Shown here: one piece after another, positions 42,763-51,423 of the stretch
Position numbering within the stretch: the stretch's first letter is position 1
Layout of the letters: each line of letters opens with the position of its first letter
Assembly (NCBI RefSeq): GCF_015711605.1
Contig: NZ_JABTEZ010000005.1
Coordinates: forward strand, 744,001-808,000
DNA: 64,000 bases
Source of the DNA: Planomonospora sp. ID67723
Lineage (GTDB): Bacteria; Actinomycetota; Actinomycetes; Streptosporangiales; Streptosporangiaceae
Direction: 5' to 3'
Made by a program: the position numbers and the translations under genes
The notes under the pieces: model-generated
Databases searched by the model: none
The model's input: only the letters and a program-made list of their open reading frames with translations
What the model was told of the DNA's origin: nothing

Positions 42763-42795
42763 GCCGGTGAACGTCATGTGTCCGTGACCTGTTCC

Positions 42796-42819
42796 TGACG
42801 TGCCGTCATCGGATATCCT
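42796..42819 (+). promoter_or_regulatory. Possible promoter/operator before the CbiX-like gene
   Basis: TGACG-TGC-CGTCA (42796-42808) is a perfect 5-bp dyad next to TATCCT (42814-42819), a TAnnnT-type -10. The leader would be ~45 nt. No cobalamin riboswitch features were recognised. Confidence 0.3.
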
Positions 42820-42869
42820 CGCGAGTCGCCGCCGCGCAATCCCAGGTCAAGGTCATTGGAGTCCCTTTC

Positions 42870-43697
42870 ATGAAGCCGCCGCTGCTGCTCATCGGGCAGG
42901 GCTCACACGATGACAACGGATCCGCCGAGTTCGGCAGGTTCATCCACCGGCTCCGCTGCCGCCTGGACCGGACCGCCGCCGACGTCTCCGGCGGATACGT
43001 CACCCAGGCCAGGCCGCGGCTCAGCGACTCGATCGCCTCGCTGGTCGCACGCGGGTACCACCGCATGGTGGCGCTGCCGCTGAGTCTCACCGGAGACCCG
43101 CGGATCGGCTCCGACATCCCCGCCCTGATGGCCCTGGAGCAGGAGCGTCACCCCATGCTCACCTGCGACTACGGCCGCCCGCTGGGGCCCGACCCCCGCG
43201 TCCTGGCGCTGCTCGCCGAGCGCCTGGCCGACGCCGCCACCGAGGTGCCCAGCCTCCGCCTGGTCCCCGCCGGCGGCGGTCCTCTGGAGGAGGAGCCCGA
43301 ACGGATCGAGACGGGTGAGACCGCCGTGGTCCTGGTCGGCGACGGCTCGACCTCCCCGGCCTGCAACGCCGACGTGCACCGGGTCTCCCGCCTGTTCTGG
43401 GAGACCCACGCCCACGAGTACATGACCGTGGAGACCGCCTTCGCCTCCCTCACCCCGCCCGGCGTGCCCGGCGGCATCGAGCGCTGCCGCCGTCTCGGCG
43501 CCCGGCGCGTGATCGTCGTGCCCTACCTGCTGTTCGCCGGCGGCCTGCTGGAGAAGGTCTGGGCCCAGGCCATGGCCTACGCCGCGGGCCACCCCGACCT
43601 GGACGTGCGCTGCGCAGAGGTCATCGGCGACTGCGAAGGGCTGGCGGACGTGGTCATCGAGCGGTACGAGGAGGCGCTCGCCGGCATCGTCTGGTGA
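42870..43697 (+). CDS. CbiX-like sirohydrochlorin chelatase family protein
   Basis: The 275-aa protein has two tandem CbiX-type halves (LLLIGQGSHDDNGSAEF and VVLVGDGSTSPACNADVHRVSRLFW; GARRVIVVPYLLFAGGLLEKV is also diagnostic). CbiX/CbiK enzymes insert Co or Fe using histidines, one in the GHGS motif. Here the motif reads GQGS in the N-half and GDGS in the C-half, so the canonical His is missing in both; adjacent His residues (SHDD, ADVHR) may substitute. It lies between cobL and cobT, so a cobalamin role is likely, but chelatase activity should not be assumed. Confidence 0.78.
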   Translation: MKPPLLLIGQGSHDDNGSAEFGRFIHRLRCRLDRTAADVSGGYVTQARPRLSDSIASLVARGYHRMVALPLSLTGDPRIGSDIPALMALEQERHPMLTCDYGRPLGPDPRVLALLAERLADAATEVPSLRLVPAGGGPLEEEPERIETGETAVVLVGDGSTSPACNADVHRVSRLFWETHAHEYMTVETAFASLTPPGVPGGIERCRRLGARRVIVVPYLLFAGGLLEKVWAQAMAYAAGHPDLDVRCAEVIGDCEGLADVVIERYEEALAGIVW

Positions 43698-43737
43698 GCT
43701 TTTCCGGGCAGAGCGGTTTTCGGGGAGACTGTTCGGC

Positions 43738-44811
43738 ATGATCACTCTTGAGCAGACCATCGCCGCGATCCGGCCCGGCGACCCGCAGGCCGCCGCGGAG
43801 GCACGGGCCCACCAGGACCGGCTGACCAAGCCGCGCGGCGCCCTGGGCGTGCTGGAGGAGGTGGCGGTACGGCTCGCCGGCGCCGCGGGTGTCAGCCCGC
43901 CGCCCGTCCCGGTTCCCGCGGCGCTGGCCATCTTCGCCGCCGACCACGGCGTGCACGCCCAGGGCGTGAGCCCGTGGCCGCAGGAGGTCACCCAGCAGAT
44001 GGTGGGCAACTTCCTGACCGGAGGCGCCGTGGCCAACGCCTTCGCGGCCCAGGTCGGCGCGACCGTGCGGGTCGTGGACGTCGGCGTCGCCGCCGACCTG
44101 CCCCCCGCCCCCGGTCTGACGATCAGCAAGGTCGCGTACGGCACCGCCGACCTGTCCCAGGGGCCGGCGATGACCCCCCAGCAGGCCGTGGCGGCCCTGG
44201 AGGCCGGGATCGCGGTCGCCCGCGAGCTGGTGGAGCAGGGGGCGCGCTGCCTGATCACCGGGGACATGGGCATCGCCAACACCACCGCCTCGGCCGCCCT
44301 CATCGCGGCCTTCACCGGCCGCGACGCCGCCGAGGCGACCGGCAGGGGGACCGGCGTCGACGACGAGACCCTGACCCGCAAGGTCGGGATCGTCCGCCAG
44401 GCCCTGCTCGTGAACGGGCTGGACGGCGGGGCGGGAGCCGTACCGGCTCTGGAGACGCTGGCGGCGGTCGGCGGGCTGGAGCACGCGGCGATCGCCGGCT
44501 TCATCCTGGGCGGGGCCGCGCTGAGGGTGCCGGTCGTGCTCGACGGCGTGATCGCGGGATCGGCGGCGCTCGCGGCGGCGGCGCTCGCTCCCGCCGCGGT
44601 GGACCACTGCGTGGCCGGGCACCGCTCCGCCGAACCCGGTCACTCCCTCGCCCTCGCCCACCTGGGCCTGCGCCCCCTGGTCGAGCTGGAGCTGCGGCTC
44701 GGCGAGGGCACCGGCGGGCTGCTCGCGCACCCGCTGGTCTGCGCGGCGGCCCGGGTCATGCACGAGGTGGCGACCTTCGACTCCGCGGGGGTCAGCGAGA
44801 AGGAGGCCTGA
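43738..44811 (+). CDS. cobT: Nicotinate-nucleotide--dimethylbenzimidazole phosphoribosyltransferase CobT
   Basis: CobT makes alpha-ribazole phosphate from NaMN and dimethylbenzimidazole for the lower ligand of B12. The 357-aa protein shows KPRGALGVLEEVAVRLAG, FAADHGVHAQGVSPWPQEVTQQMV, TGDMGIANTTASAAL, GRGTGVDDETLTRKV and the catalytic-Glu loop LRLGEGTGG near the C-terminus. It starts 40 bp after the CbiX-like gene and is probably cotranscribed. The weak hairpin with T-rich loop just after the stop may attenuate read-through into cobA. Confidence 0.95.
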   Translation: MITLEQTIAAIRPGDPQAAAEARAHQDRLTKPRGALGVLEEVAVRLAGAAGVSPPPVPVPAALAIFAADHGVHAQGVSPWPQEVTQQMVGNFLTGGAVANAFAAQVGATVRVVDVGVAADLPPAPGLTISKVAYGTADLSQGPAMTPQQAVAALEAGIAVARELVEQGARCLITGDMGIANTTASAALIAAFTGRDAAEATGRGTGVDDETLTRKVGIVRQALLVNGLDGGAGAVPALETLAAVGGLEHAAIAGFILGGAALRVPVVLDGVIAGSAALAAAALAPAAVDHCVAGHRSAEPGHSLALAHLGLRPLVELELRLGEGTGGLLAHPLVCAAARVMHEVATFDSAGVSEKEA

Positions 44812-44897
44812 TCCGGTGGGCAGGTCAGGGCGGTACGGGCCTTCTTTTGGTCCGACCTCGTATGGCTTGACACCGTTTCAGCTCTTCACGGCCGCGA

Positions 44898-44928
44898 TGA
44901 TGTCAAGCTTGTTAACACAGTGACATCA
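44898..44928. promoter_or_regulatory. Perfect 8-bp inverted repeat upstream of cobA
   Basis: TGATGTCA (44898-44905) and TGACATCA (44921-44928) are exact reverse complements around a 15-bp A+T-rich centre that itself contains the palindrome TGTTAACA (44910-44917). This resembles a dimeric repressor site in the cobA promoter region. Confidence 0.5.
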
Positions 44929-44939
44929 AACGGCGTCTT

Positions 44940-44965
44940 GTTAGCCGGTAGGTTTACCTCCTAAC
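44940..44965. promoter_or_regulatory. Second inverted repeat upstream of cobA
   Basis: GTTAG/CTAAC with inner GGTA/TACC form a nested dyad whose middle overlaps TAGGTT (44949-44954), a TAnnnT-type -10. The leader to the cobA ATG would be ~50 nt with CAGGAGA as the ribosome-binding site. Either an operator or a leader hairpin. Confidence 0.4.
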
Positions 44966-45008
44966 ACGCCGTGCTTCACCGTTCGTCGCGAACAGGAGAT
45001 CTGTCGCC

Positions 45009-46241
45009 ATGTCGCCCTACCTGCTCGGTCTGCGCCTCTCCGGGCGGCGTGTGCTCGTCGTCGGCGGAGGCCGTGTCGCCCAGCGGCGGGTGCCCGCCCT
45101 CCTGGAGGCCGGAGCCCTGGTCACCATCGTCTCGACGAGCGTCACGCACGCGCTCGACGAGCTCATCGCCAGCGGCCGCGTGACCTGGGAGGCCAGGCGG
45201 TACGAGGTGGGAGACGTCGACGGGGCCTGGCTGGTGCAGGCCTGCACCGACGACCACGCGGTGAACACCGCCGTGGCCGCCGAGGCCGAGGCCAAGCGGA
45301 TCTGGTGCGTGCGCGCCGACGACAAGGAGGCCTCGGCCGCGTGGACCCCGGCCAGCGGGCGGGTCGGCGAGATCGGCGTGGCGATCACCGCCGGCGGTGA
45401 CCCCCGGCGGGCCGCGGGGATCAGGGACGCCGTCGTGGAGGCCCTCCGCGACGGCACGGTCGACGCCCGGCGCAACCGCACCAAGCCGGTCGGCGTCGCC
45501 CTGGTCGGCGGAGGGCCCGGCGACCCGGGGCTGATCACGGTCCGCGGGCGGCAGCTGCTCTCCCAGGCCGACGTGGTCATCGCCGACCGTCTCGCCCCGC
45601 AGCCCCTGCTCGACGAGCTTCCCCCGGACGTCGAGCTGATCGACGCCGCCAAGATCCCCTACGGGCGCTACCTGGCCCAGGAGAAGATCAACGAGCTGCT
45701 GGTCGAGCACGCCAAGCAGGGCAAGTTCGTGGTCCGGCTCAAGGGCGGAGACCCGTTCGTCTTCGGCCGGGGCGGAGAGGAGATGCTCGCCTGCGCCCGC
45801 GAGGGCATCCCGGTCATCGTCGTGCCGGGGATCACCAGCCCGGTCGCGGTGCCCGCGGCGGCGGGGGTGCCCGTGACGCATCGCGGGGTGAGCCAGGAGT
45901 TCCACGTGATCTCGGTGCACGTCCCTCCGGGCGACCCCAGGTCCACCGTCGACTGGCCGAACCTGGCGCGGTCGGCGGGCACCCTGGTCCTCATGATGGC
46001 CGTCGAGCGGATCGCGGTGATCGCCGAAACACTGATCTACGAAGGACGTTCGCCGGAAACTCCCGTAATGGTGGTACAGGACGGTACTCTTCCCACCCAG
46101 CGAGCTCTTTACGCCACGCTGTCCACCGTGGCGGAGCGCGTGGCCGCGGCTGGGATCCGGCCACCGGCGATCGTGATCGTCGGCGATGTCGTGAAGGTCG
46201 GCCAGGAGGTCGAGATGGTTCGAGCGGAGCGGGTGCCGTGA
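45009..46241 (+). CDS. cobA: Uroporphyrinogen-III C-methyltransferase with precorrin-2 dehydrogenase-like domain (CobA/CysG)
   Basis: SUMT makes precorrin-2, the branch point to cobalamin and sirohaem. The 410-aa protein has an N-terminal Rossmann domain ([24 protein letters not shown], 13-36), similar to the dehydrogenase/ferrochelatase part of CysG but shorter than in E. coli. A full SUMT domain follows: [18 protein letters not shown] (~160), [15 protein letters not shown] (~243), [22 protein letters not shown]. It probably serves both B12 and sirohaem. Its stop overlaps the start of the first dynamin-like gene (GTGA). Confidence 0.93.
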   Translation: MSPYLLGLRLSGRRVLVVGGGRVAQRRVPALLEAGALVTIVSTSVTHALDELIASGRVTWEARRYEVGDVDGAWLVQACTDDHAVNTAVAAEAEAKRIWCVRADDKEASAAWTPASGRVGEIGVAITAGGDPRRAAGIRDAVVEALRDGTVDARRNRTKPVGVALVGGGPGDPGLITVRGRQLLSQADVVIADRLAPQPLLDELPPDVELIDAAKIPYGRYLAQEKINELLVEHAKQGKFVVRLKGGDPFVFGRGGEEMLACAREGIPVIVVPGITSPVAVPAAAGVPVTHRGVSQEFHVISVHVPPGDPRSTVDWPNLARSAGTLVLMMAVERIAVIAETLIYEGRSPETPVMVVQDGTLPTQRALYATLSTVAERVAAAGIRPPAIVIVGDVVKVGQEVEMVRAERVP

Positions 46242-48658
46242 AATCGGCTGCCAACAGGCCCACGCGTCCCGGCGAGGACGACCCCAGGCTCGGCGAGGCG
46301 TCCGGTGACGCGTCCCCGGACCATCCCGAGTCTCCGGGCGAGCAGACCGTGGCCTTCCGCGCGATCCGCGACGACGACGTGGTCTCCTTCCGCACCGACG
46401 ACGCCTCCGCGGTTGGCGCGGAGCACGGTGACGAGAACTCCGCGCCGGACGCCGGGGACGGCGACCCCGGCGATGAGACGGCGCCCGCGGACGATGCGAC
46501 GGGCACGTCCTCCGGTGAAGGAGACGACGGGCCCGCCGGGGACGAGGTCTCGCCGGTCGCCTCCGCGCGGGACGCGGAGGACGGCTCCGAGGACGCCGCG
46601 CCGGCTCCCGAGACCGCGGACGGTTCCGGTGACGGCACGCCGGAGGAGGCGGCCGACGCCGATCCCGGCTCCGCCGACGATGCGGGGGACGACGACGAGG
46701 ACACCGGGGAGGATGCAGGGGAGGACATAGGGGAGGACGCAGAGGGGGAGGCCGCGGCCGCGGACTCCGGCCGTCCCGCGACCGATGCGCACGACGCTGA
46801 GGCGGGCGACTCCGAGGCGGGCGACGCTGAGGCGGCCGCGGCGGGCTCGGCGGAGGACGGCGAAGCCGATCCGGCCGAGGACGGCGGCGGCGAGGACGGA
46901 AACGGTCCGGCCGAGGACGGCGAGGACGAAGCCGGGACGGGGGACGCGGCGCCGGGAGACCGGGTCCGCGAGACGCCCATGCCCGAGGAGGTCTCCGCGG
47001 CGCTGACCGGCGCCCTCGCGGCGCTGCGGGACAGCGTCGCCGACCTCGCCTTCGGCCTGGACCTCCCGGGGGCCGAGGAGGCGAGGCGGGTCCAGGCCGA
47101 GATCCTGGCGCAGCTCGACGACTACGTGATCCCCCGCGTCCACATGAGCACCGCGCCGGCGCTCATCGTCGTCGCGGGCTCCACCGGTGCGGGCAAGTCC
47201 ACGCTCCTCAACACCCTGGCCAACGCCAAGGTCAGCGCCACCGGCGTGCGCCGCCCGACCACCGCCACCCCCGTCCTGGCCTGCCACCCCGACGACTACG
47301 AGTGGTTCGCCAAGGGAGACCTGCTTGGCAGCCTGAAGCGGAAGAAGGCCCCCAGCCACACGTCGGGACTCGGCGAGCTCGTGCTCGTCGCCACCGAACG
47401 CCTGCCGCAGAGCGTGGCGCTGCTCGACACCCCCGACATCGACTCGGTCGTCGAGGAGCATCACGAGATCGCCCGCCGCATGCTCGACGCGGCCGATCTG
47501 TGGATCTTCGTCACCACCGCCGCCCGTTACGCCGACGCCCCTGCCTGGAGGCTGCTCCGGCTGGCCAAGGAGCGCGGGGCCAGGCTGGCGATCGTGCTCT
47601 CCAGGGTCCCTCCGCGATCGCGCGAGGTGGTCACCAAGCACTTCGTCCGGATGCTCACCGAGTACGGCCTCGGCGAGGTCGACCGGTTCGTCATCAACGA
47701 GAGCAAAGTCACCGACGGCATGCTCCCCGACGACGAGGTCACCGAGCTCAGGCTCTGGCTGGCCGAGCTCTCGGTCGACGACCAGCGCCGGACGCAGGCC
47801 GTACAGGCGACACTGGCCGGGGCGCTCGACAGCTTCAGGACCCGCGTCCCGGCGCTGGCCAGGCACCTGGAGGCCCAGGTGGCCTTCCGGGCCGAGCTCC
47901 GCGGCGACGTGGACGCCGCGTACGGCAGGGCGCTGGCCGAGATCGACGAGGCGACGAGGAACGGCTCGCTGCTCCGCGGGGAGGTGCTCGCCCGCTGGCA
48001 GGACTTCGCCGGCTCCGGCGACCTCATGCGCACCCTGCACATGCGCAAGCCCGGCCGGCTCTCCGGGAAGGCGAGCCAGCAGGGCCCCGAGCGGATGGGC
48101 GCGCTGAAGGCCGCGATCCGGACCGGGCTGGAGTCGGTCGTCGTCTCGGCCGCGCAGCGGGCCGCGGAGGAGACCGTGACGCGCTGGCTGAACCGCCCCG
48201 GGGCCGGAGAGGCCCTGACCCCCGCGCAGACGCTCGGCCGTCCGTCCGACGAGTTCCTGCGCCGCGCGGGGCGGGTGGTGTCGGCCTGGCAGGACCACGT
48301 CGTCGAGCTGATCCGCACCGAGGGCGTGACCAAGCGGGCGGTCGCCCGGCTGGTCTCGTTCGACGTCGAGTCCCTGGCGCTGATCTTCGCGGTCGGGCTG
48401 CTGGGGTACGGCACCGCCGAGGTGGAGGTGGCGGGAAAGAACGCGCTGCCCCAGCGGCTGCTGCACGCGCTGCTCGGCGCCGAGTCCCTGCGGAGCATCG
48501 GGGCCAAGGCCCGCAGCGACCTCCGCGCCCGCATCGGCATGCTGTTCGACGACGAGACGGCACGCTACGTCCAGGCGCTCGACGGCGCCGGAATCCCCGA
48601 CGAATCCGCCGCCACTCGCCTCTACCAGGCGACGTACAACCTTGAGGTGGCCCGATGA
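46238..48658 (+). CDS. Dynamin-like/large GTPase with long acidic N-terminus (DynA-like)
   Basis: This 806-aa protein begins with ~245 residues of very acidic low-complexity sequence (Asp, Glu, Ala, Gly), predicted disordered. The GTPase domain has G1 AGSTGAGKST (~313-322), the conserved G2-region Thr in RRPTTATPV, and G3 LLDTPDIDS (~395-403); the G4 position reads VLSRVPPR, lacking NKxD. The C-terminal part is helical with one hydrophobic stretch near 720-735 (LALIFAVGLLGYG). Together with the next gene it resembles the paired DynA/DynB membrane-remodelling GTPases of Streptomyces sporulation septa (inference). Coupling to cobA is through a 4-bp overlap. Confidence 0.8.
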   Translation: MKSAANRPTRPGEDDPRLGEASGDASPDHPESPGEQTVAFRAIRDDDVVSFRTDDASAVGAEHGDENSAPDAGDGDPGDETAPADDATGTSSGEGDDGPAGDEVSPVASARDAEDGSEDAAPAPETADGSGDGTPEEAADADPGSADDAGDDDEDTGEDAGEDIGEDAEGEAAAADSGRPATDAHDAEAGDSEAGDAEAAAAGSAEDGEADPAEDGGGEDGNGPAEDGEDEAGTGDAAPGDRVRETPMPEEVSAALTGALAALRDSVADLAFGLDLPGAEEARRVQAEILAQLDDYVIPRVHMSTAPALIVVAGSTGAGKSTLLNTLANAKVSATGVRRPTTATPVLACHPDDYEWFAKGDLLGSLKRKKAPSHTSGLGELVLVATERLPQSVALLDTPDIDSVVEEHHEIARRMLDAADLWIFVTTAARYADAPAWRLLRLAKERGARLAIVLSRVPPRSREVVTKHFVRMLTEYGLGEVDRFVINESKVTDGMLPDDEVTELRLWLAELSVDDQRRTQAVQATLAGALDSFRTRVPALARHLEAQVAFRAELRGDVDAAYGRALAEIDEATRNGSLLRGEVLARWQDFAGSGDLMRTLHMRKPGRLSGKASQQGPERMGALKAAIRTGLESVVVSAAQRAAEETVTRWLNRPGAGEALTPAQTLGRPSDEFLRRAGRVVSAWQDHVVELIRTEGVTKRAVARLVSFDVESLALIFAVGLLGYGTAEVEVAGKNALPQRLLHALLGAESLRSIGAKARSDLRARIGMLFDDETARYVQALDGAGIPDESAATRLYQATYNLEVAR

Positions 48659-48746
48659 GGAGTGAGACCGGCGCGGCGAGCACCGCGGCCGCCATGCGTG
48701 CTCCCGGCACGGGGCCGCGCGAGGAACGAGGAGCGGTGAGCGAGCC

Positions 48747-50390
48747 ATGACCACCGTTGGCACCACCCAGACGCGCCAGGGCCTCGGCAGCAGGCTCGCG
48801 GCGCTGGCCCGGATCGTGGAGCTGGGACCGGGCAGAGCCGACCCCAGGCTCCTCACCGAGGCGGGCCAGTTGCTGCTGCGCGCCGGCGACCGGCTCAAGC
48901 TCTCCTCCGACCACACGGTGGTCGCCCTGGCCGGAGGCACCGGGAGCGGCAAGTCATCGCTGTTCAACTCCGTCTCCGGGCTCGACCTGTCGCCGACCGG
49001 CGTGCGACGCCCCACCACGGCGCGCACCCATGCCTGCGTCTGGGGCCTGGAGGGCGCCGGGCCGCTGCTCGACTGGCTGCAGATCCAGTGGCGGCACCGC
49101 TTCGCCAGGGCCAGCGCGCTGGACAAGGGCGAGAGCCGGTTGCACGGGCTGATCCTGCTCGACCTGCCCGACCACGACTCGATCCGGGCGATCACCGACA
49201 CCGAGGCCGACCGGCTGATCCAGGTCGCCGACCTCGTCGTGTGGGTGCTCGATCCGCAGAAGTACGCCGACGCCTCCACCCACCGCCGCTACGTGACGGA
49301 GCTGGCCGGGCACGACACGGTGACGATCTTCGTGCTCAACCAGGCCGACCGGCTGGCCCCGGAGGAACTGGCCGAGTGCGTCGCGGACCTGGAGGACCTG
49401 CTGCGCCGCGAGGGGGTCGAGAACCCCGTGATCGTGACCACCTCCGCGACCACCGGCAAGGGCGTGGACAACCTCAAGGCGGTCCTCGCCGACACCGTGG
49501 CCAGGCGCAGGGCCGCGATCCAGCGGCTGGAGGCCGATCTGGACCGGCTGGCCCGGCGCCTGGCGAAGATCGCGCCCGCGGAGGACGCCCCGTCCCCGCC
49601 CGCCTCCATCGACGACGCCCGCCGGATCGGCCTGACCGACGCCCTGTGCGACGCCGTCGGCGTGCCCGCCGTCGGGGAGGCGATGGAGAACGTGTACGGC
49701 GTGCGGTCCGCCGAGTGGGTCGGCTGGCCGTACACCCGGTGGGCGGCCAAGCTCCGCCCCGACCCGCTGAACAGCCTGCGCCTGGGCGACCTCAGGGACG
49801 AGATCCGCGGCCTGACCGGCGGTTCGGTGAGCGCCCAGCCCGCCGAGGTGGACAACGCGATCCAGGCGCTGGCCGACGGGCTCACCACCGGCATGCCCGA
49901 GGCCTGGCAGGACGGCGTCCGGGACGCCGCGCGCTCCCGCTCGGCCCAGTTGCCGCGGGTGCTCTCGGAGGAGCTGACCGAGGTGGCGCCCTCCCTCGAC
50001 CGCGTCCCCGCGTGGTGGCGCCTGCTCCTCGCCTGGCAGTACCTGCTGGTCCTGCTGTTCGTCGCCGGGGTGATCTGGGCCGGTACGGCCCTGGCCTACG
50101 GCGTCCTCGGCGCCGGGGAGCTCCCCGGGGGCCTGGCGGTCTTCGGGGAGGCGGCCTCGCTGCCGTGGGTGGGGCTGATGGTGGTGTCGGTCCTCGGACT
50201 GGGCGTGCTCACCGCGGTGGCCAGCCGGAACGTCGTGGTGCTCGGGGCGGCCAACGAGCGCGACCGGCTCGAGCGCGAGATGCGCCGCCGGATCGGCGCG
50301 ATCGCCGAGGGCATGGTGATCGAGCCGGTCGACCGGGAGCTGGCGCGCTACAACGAGTTCCGGGCGGCCATGCGGAGCGTGCGCGGCTGA
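48747..50390 (+). CDS. Membrane GTPase, dynamin/YfjP-like (DynB-like)
   Basis: At 547 aa this GTPase has G1 LAGGTGSGKSSLFN (~61-74), RRPTTARTH, G3 LLDLPDHDS (~133-141) and a proper G4 VLNQADR (~189-195). The C-terminal region has two transmembrane helices (~428-455 and ~470-495) and a short cytosolic tail. It follows the DynA-like gene by 88 bp, a gap filled by a coupled 31-codon frame that is probably non-functional. The pair likely forms a hetero-oligomer at the membrane, with this protein as the anchored partner (inference from the Streptomyces system). Confidence 0.82.
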   Translation: MTTVGTTQTRQGLGSRLAALARIVELGPGRADPRLLTEAGQLLLRAGDRLKLSSDHTVVALAGGTGSGKSSLFNSVSGLDLSPTGVRRPTTARTHACVWGLEGAGPLLDWLQIQWRHRFARASALDKGESRLHGLILLDLPDHDSIRAITDTEADRLIQVADLVVWVLDPQKYADASTHRRYVTELAGHDTVTIFVLNQADRLAPEELAECVADLEDLLRREGVENPVIVTTSATTGKGVDNLKAVLADTVARRRAAIQRLEADLDRLARRLAKIAPAEDAPSPPASIDDARRIGLTDALCDAVGVPAVGEAMENVYGVRSAEWVGWPYTRWAAKLRPDPLNSLRLGDLRDEIRGLTGGSVSAQPAEVDNAIQALADGLTTGMPEAWQDGVRDAARSRSAQLPRVLSEELTEVAPSLDRVPAWWRLLLAWQYLLVLLFVAGVIWAGTALAYGVLGAGELPGGLAVFGEAASLPWVGLMVVSVLGLGVLTAVASRNVVVLGAANERDRLEREMRRRIGAIAEGMVIEPVDRELARYNEFRAAMRSVRG

Positions 50391-50528
50391 TCCGAGGGCC
50401 GTCCACAGCCTCCGGTGCGTGTGCGCGGCCTGTCCACAGAGCGTGGTTCGGTGGCCCGTGCCGGTGACGGCGCGGGCCACTGTGTCTTCCAGGCCGCGGG
50501 CAGCTCGCCCGCTCTCATGGGAGGCACG

Positions 50529-51128
50529 ATGAACGACATCTACGTCACGCTGACCGGTAACGTCGCAGCTCCGCCGCGTCAGCACACCTTCTCCGACGGG
50601 TCGCGGGTCACCTCGCTCAGAGTGGCGACGACCAGCCGCCACTTCGACCGGGAGAACCAGCAGTGGCGCAACGGGGAGACGACCTACTTCGGGGTGCGCT
50701 GCTTCCGGGGGCTCGCCGACAACGTCGCCCAGTCGATCCACGTGGGCCAGCCCGTCGTCGTCCAGGGACGGCTGCGCATCCGCGAGTTCACCCACGAGGG
50801 CGAGCGCCGTTTCATGGCGGAGGTGGAGGCCAGCTCGCTCGGGCACGACCTGCGCTGGGGCGTGGGGAGCTTCAGCAAGCCGCAGCGCGGCGGTACGGCC
50901 CCGGCGCTGGGACAGCAGGAACGCAGCGAGCTCGACCGCGAGACCCATGACTGGGCGCTGGGCGGAGTGGTGCCGGGCGGCCGCGTGGATGCCGCGGATC
51001 CGGGCGATGAGGTGACCGACGCGGGTGAGAGCGCCGAGGTGAGTGCCGGAGACGGCAGCGGTGAGGTGCTCGCCTGGCCGGAGAAGGACGACACGCCGTG
51101 GCCCGCCGACGCCCGTGCGGTGGCCTGA
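50529..51128 (+). CDS. Single-stranded DNA-binding protein
   Basis: The 199-aa protein has an OB fold typical of bacterial SSB (NDIYVTLTGNVAAPPRQHTFSDGSRVTSLRVATTSRHFD, then NVAQSIHVGQPVVVQGRLRIREF). The C-terminal ~85 residues are acidic and Gly-rich but do not end in the DDDIPF-type tip that recruits partner proteins in the main replicative SSB, so this is probably a secondary paralogue. The ATG has GGGAGG 4 nt upstream; the frame is open before it. It follows the GTPase pair by 138 bp in the same direction. Confidence 0.85.
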   Translation: MNDIYVTLTGNVAAPPRQHTFSDGSRVTSLRVATTSRHFDRENQQWRNGETTYFGVRCFRGLADNVAQSIHVGQPVVVQGRLRIREFTHEGERRFMAEVEASSLGHDLRWGVGSFSKPQRGGTAPALGQQERSELDRETHDWALGGVVPGGRVDAADPGDEVTDAGESAEVSAGDGSGEVLAWPEKDDTPWPADARAVA

Positions 51129-51142
51129 GCCGGGAAGGAGGG

Positions 51143-51169
51143 GGGCACCGGCCCGACGGGTCGGTGCCC
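51143..51169 (+). terminator. Hairpin after ssb
   Basis: GGGCACCG and CGGTGCCC form an 8-bp stem with an 11-nt GC-rich loop, 15 bp past the ssb stop. No T-run follows. Confidence 0.5.
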
Positions 51170-51423
51170 TGCGGATGAGGTGCGGCGGCACCGGGAGATC
51201 GGCCGATGGTCCTGCCCATGTCAGACGCCGAGGCACCCGTCAGATCCAGGTAACGCCCCGCAGCATGGCTGCTCCTTTCCCGCACGGGCCGCTCGCAGAG
51301 AGCGGTTTCCAGTCATGGGCAGCCTGGTGTGGCAGCCCACATCGCAAAGGTAGCGGTTCCCATCGCGCGCCGCACACTCCGCAACTATTGTGTTACACAT
51401 CGTTAGTCAAAGAGGAGGGTGGG
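51170..51423. promoter_or_regulatory. Upstream region of the diguanylate cyclase with TGTGTTACACA palindrome
   Basis: About 250 bp without a gene. The 11-bp palindrome TGTGTTACACA lies at 51389-51399, 25-35 bp before the ATG, just after TATTGT (51386-51391), a TAnnnT-type -10. It is a candidate operator controlling the cyclase. AGAGGAGGG is the ribosome-binding site. Confidence 0.4.

Noticed and set aside
48655-48750. 31-codon frame overlapping the stop of the first and start of the second dynamin-like gene
   Set aside because: Low-complexity Ala/Gly/Arg/Glu product without motif or repeat; open frames this short are expected by chance in such G+C-rich DNA. Coupling through it is possible but not supported.
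46109-49279. 1056-aa minus-strand frame opposite cobA and the GTPase genes
   Set aside because: Antisense shadow of G+C-rich codons; the plus-strand genes have clear family motifs and the antisense product has none.
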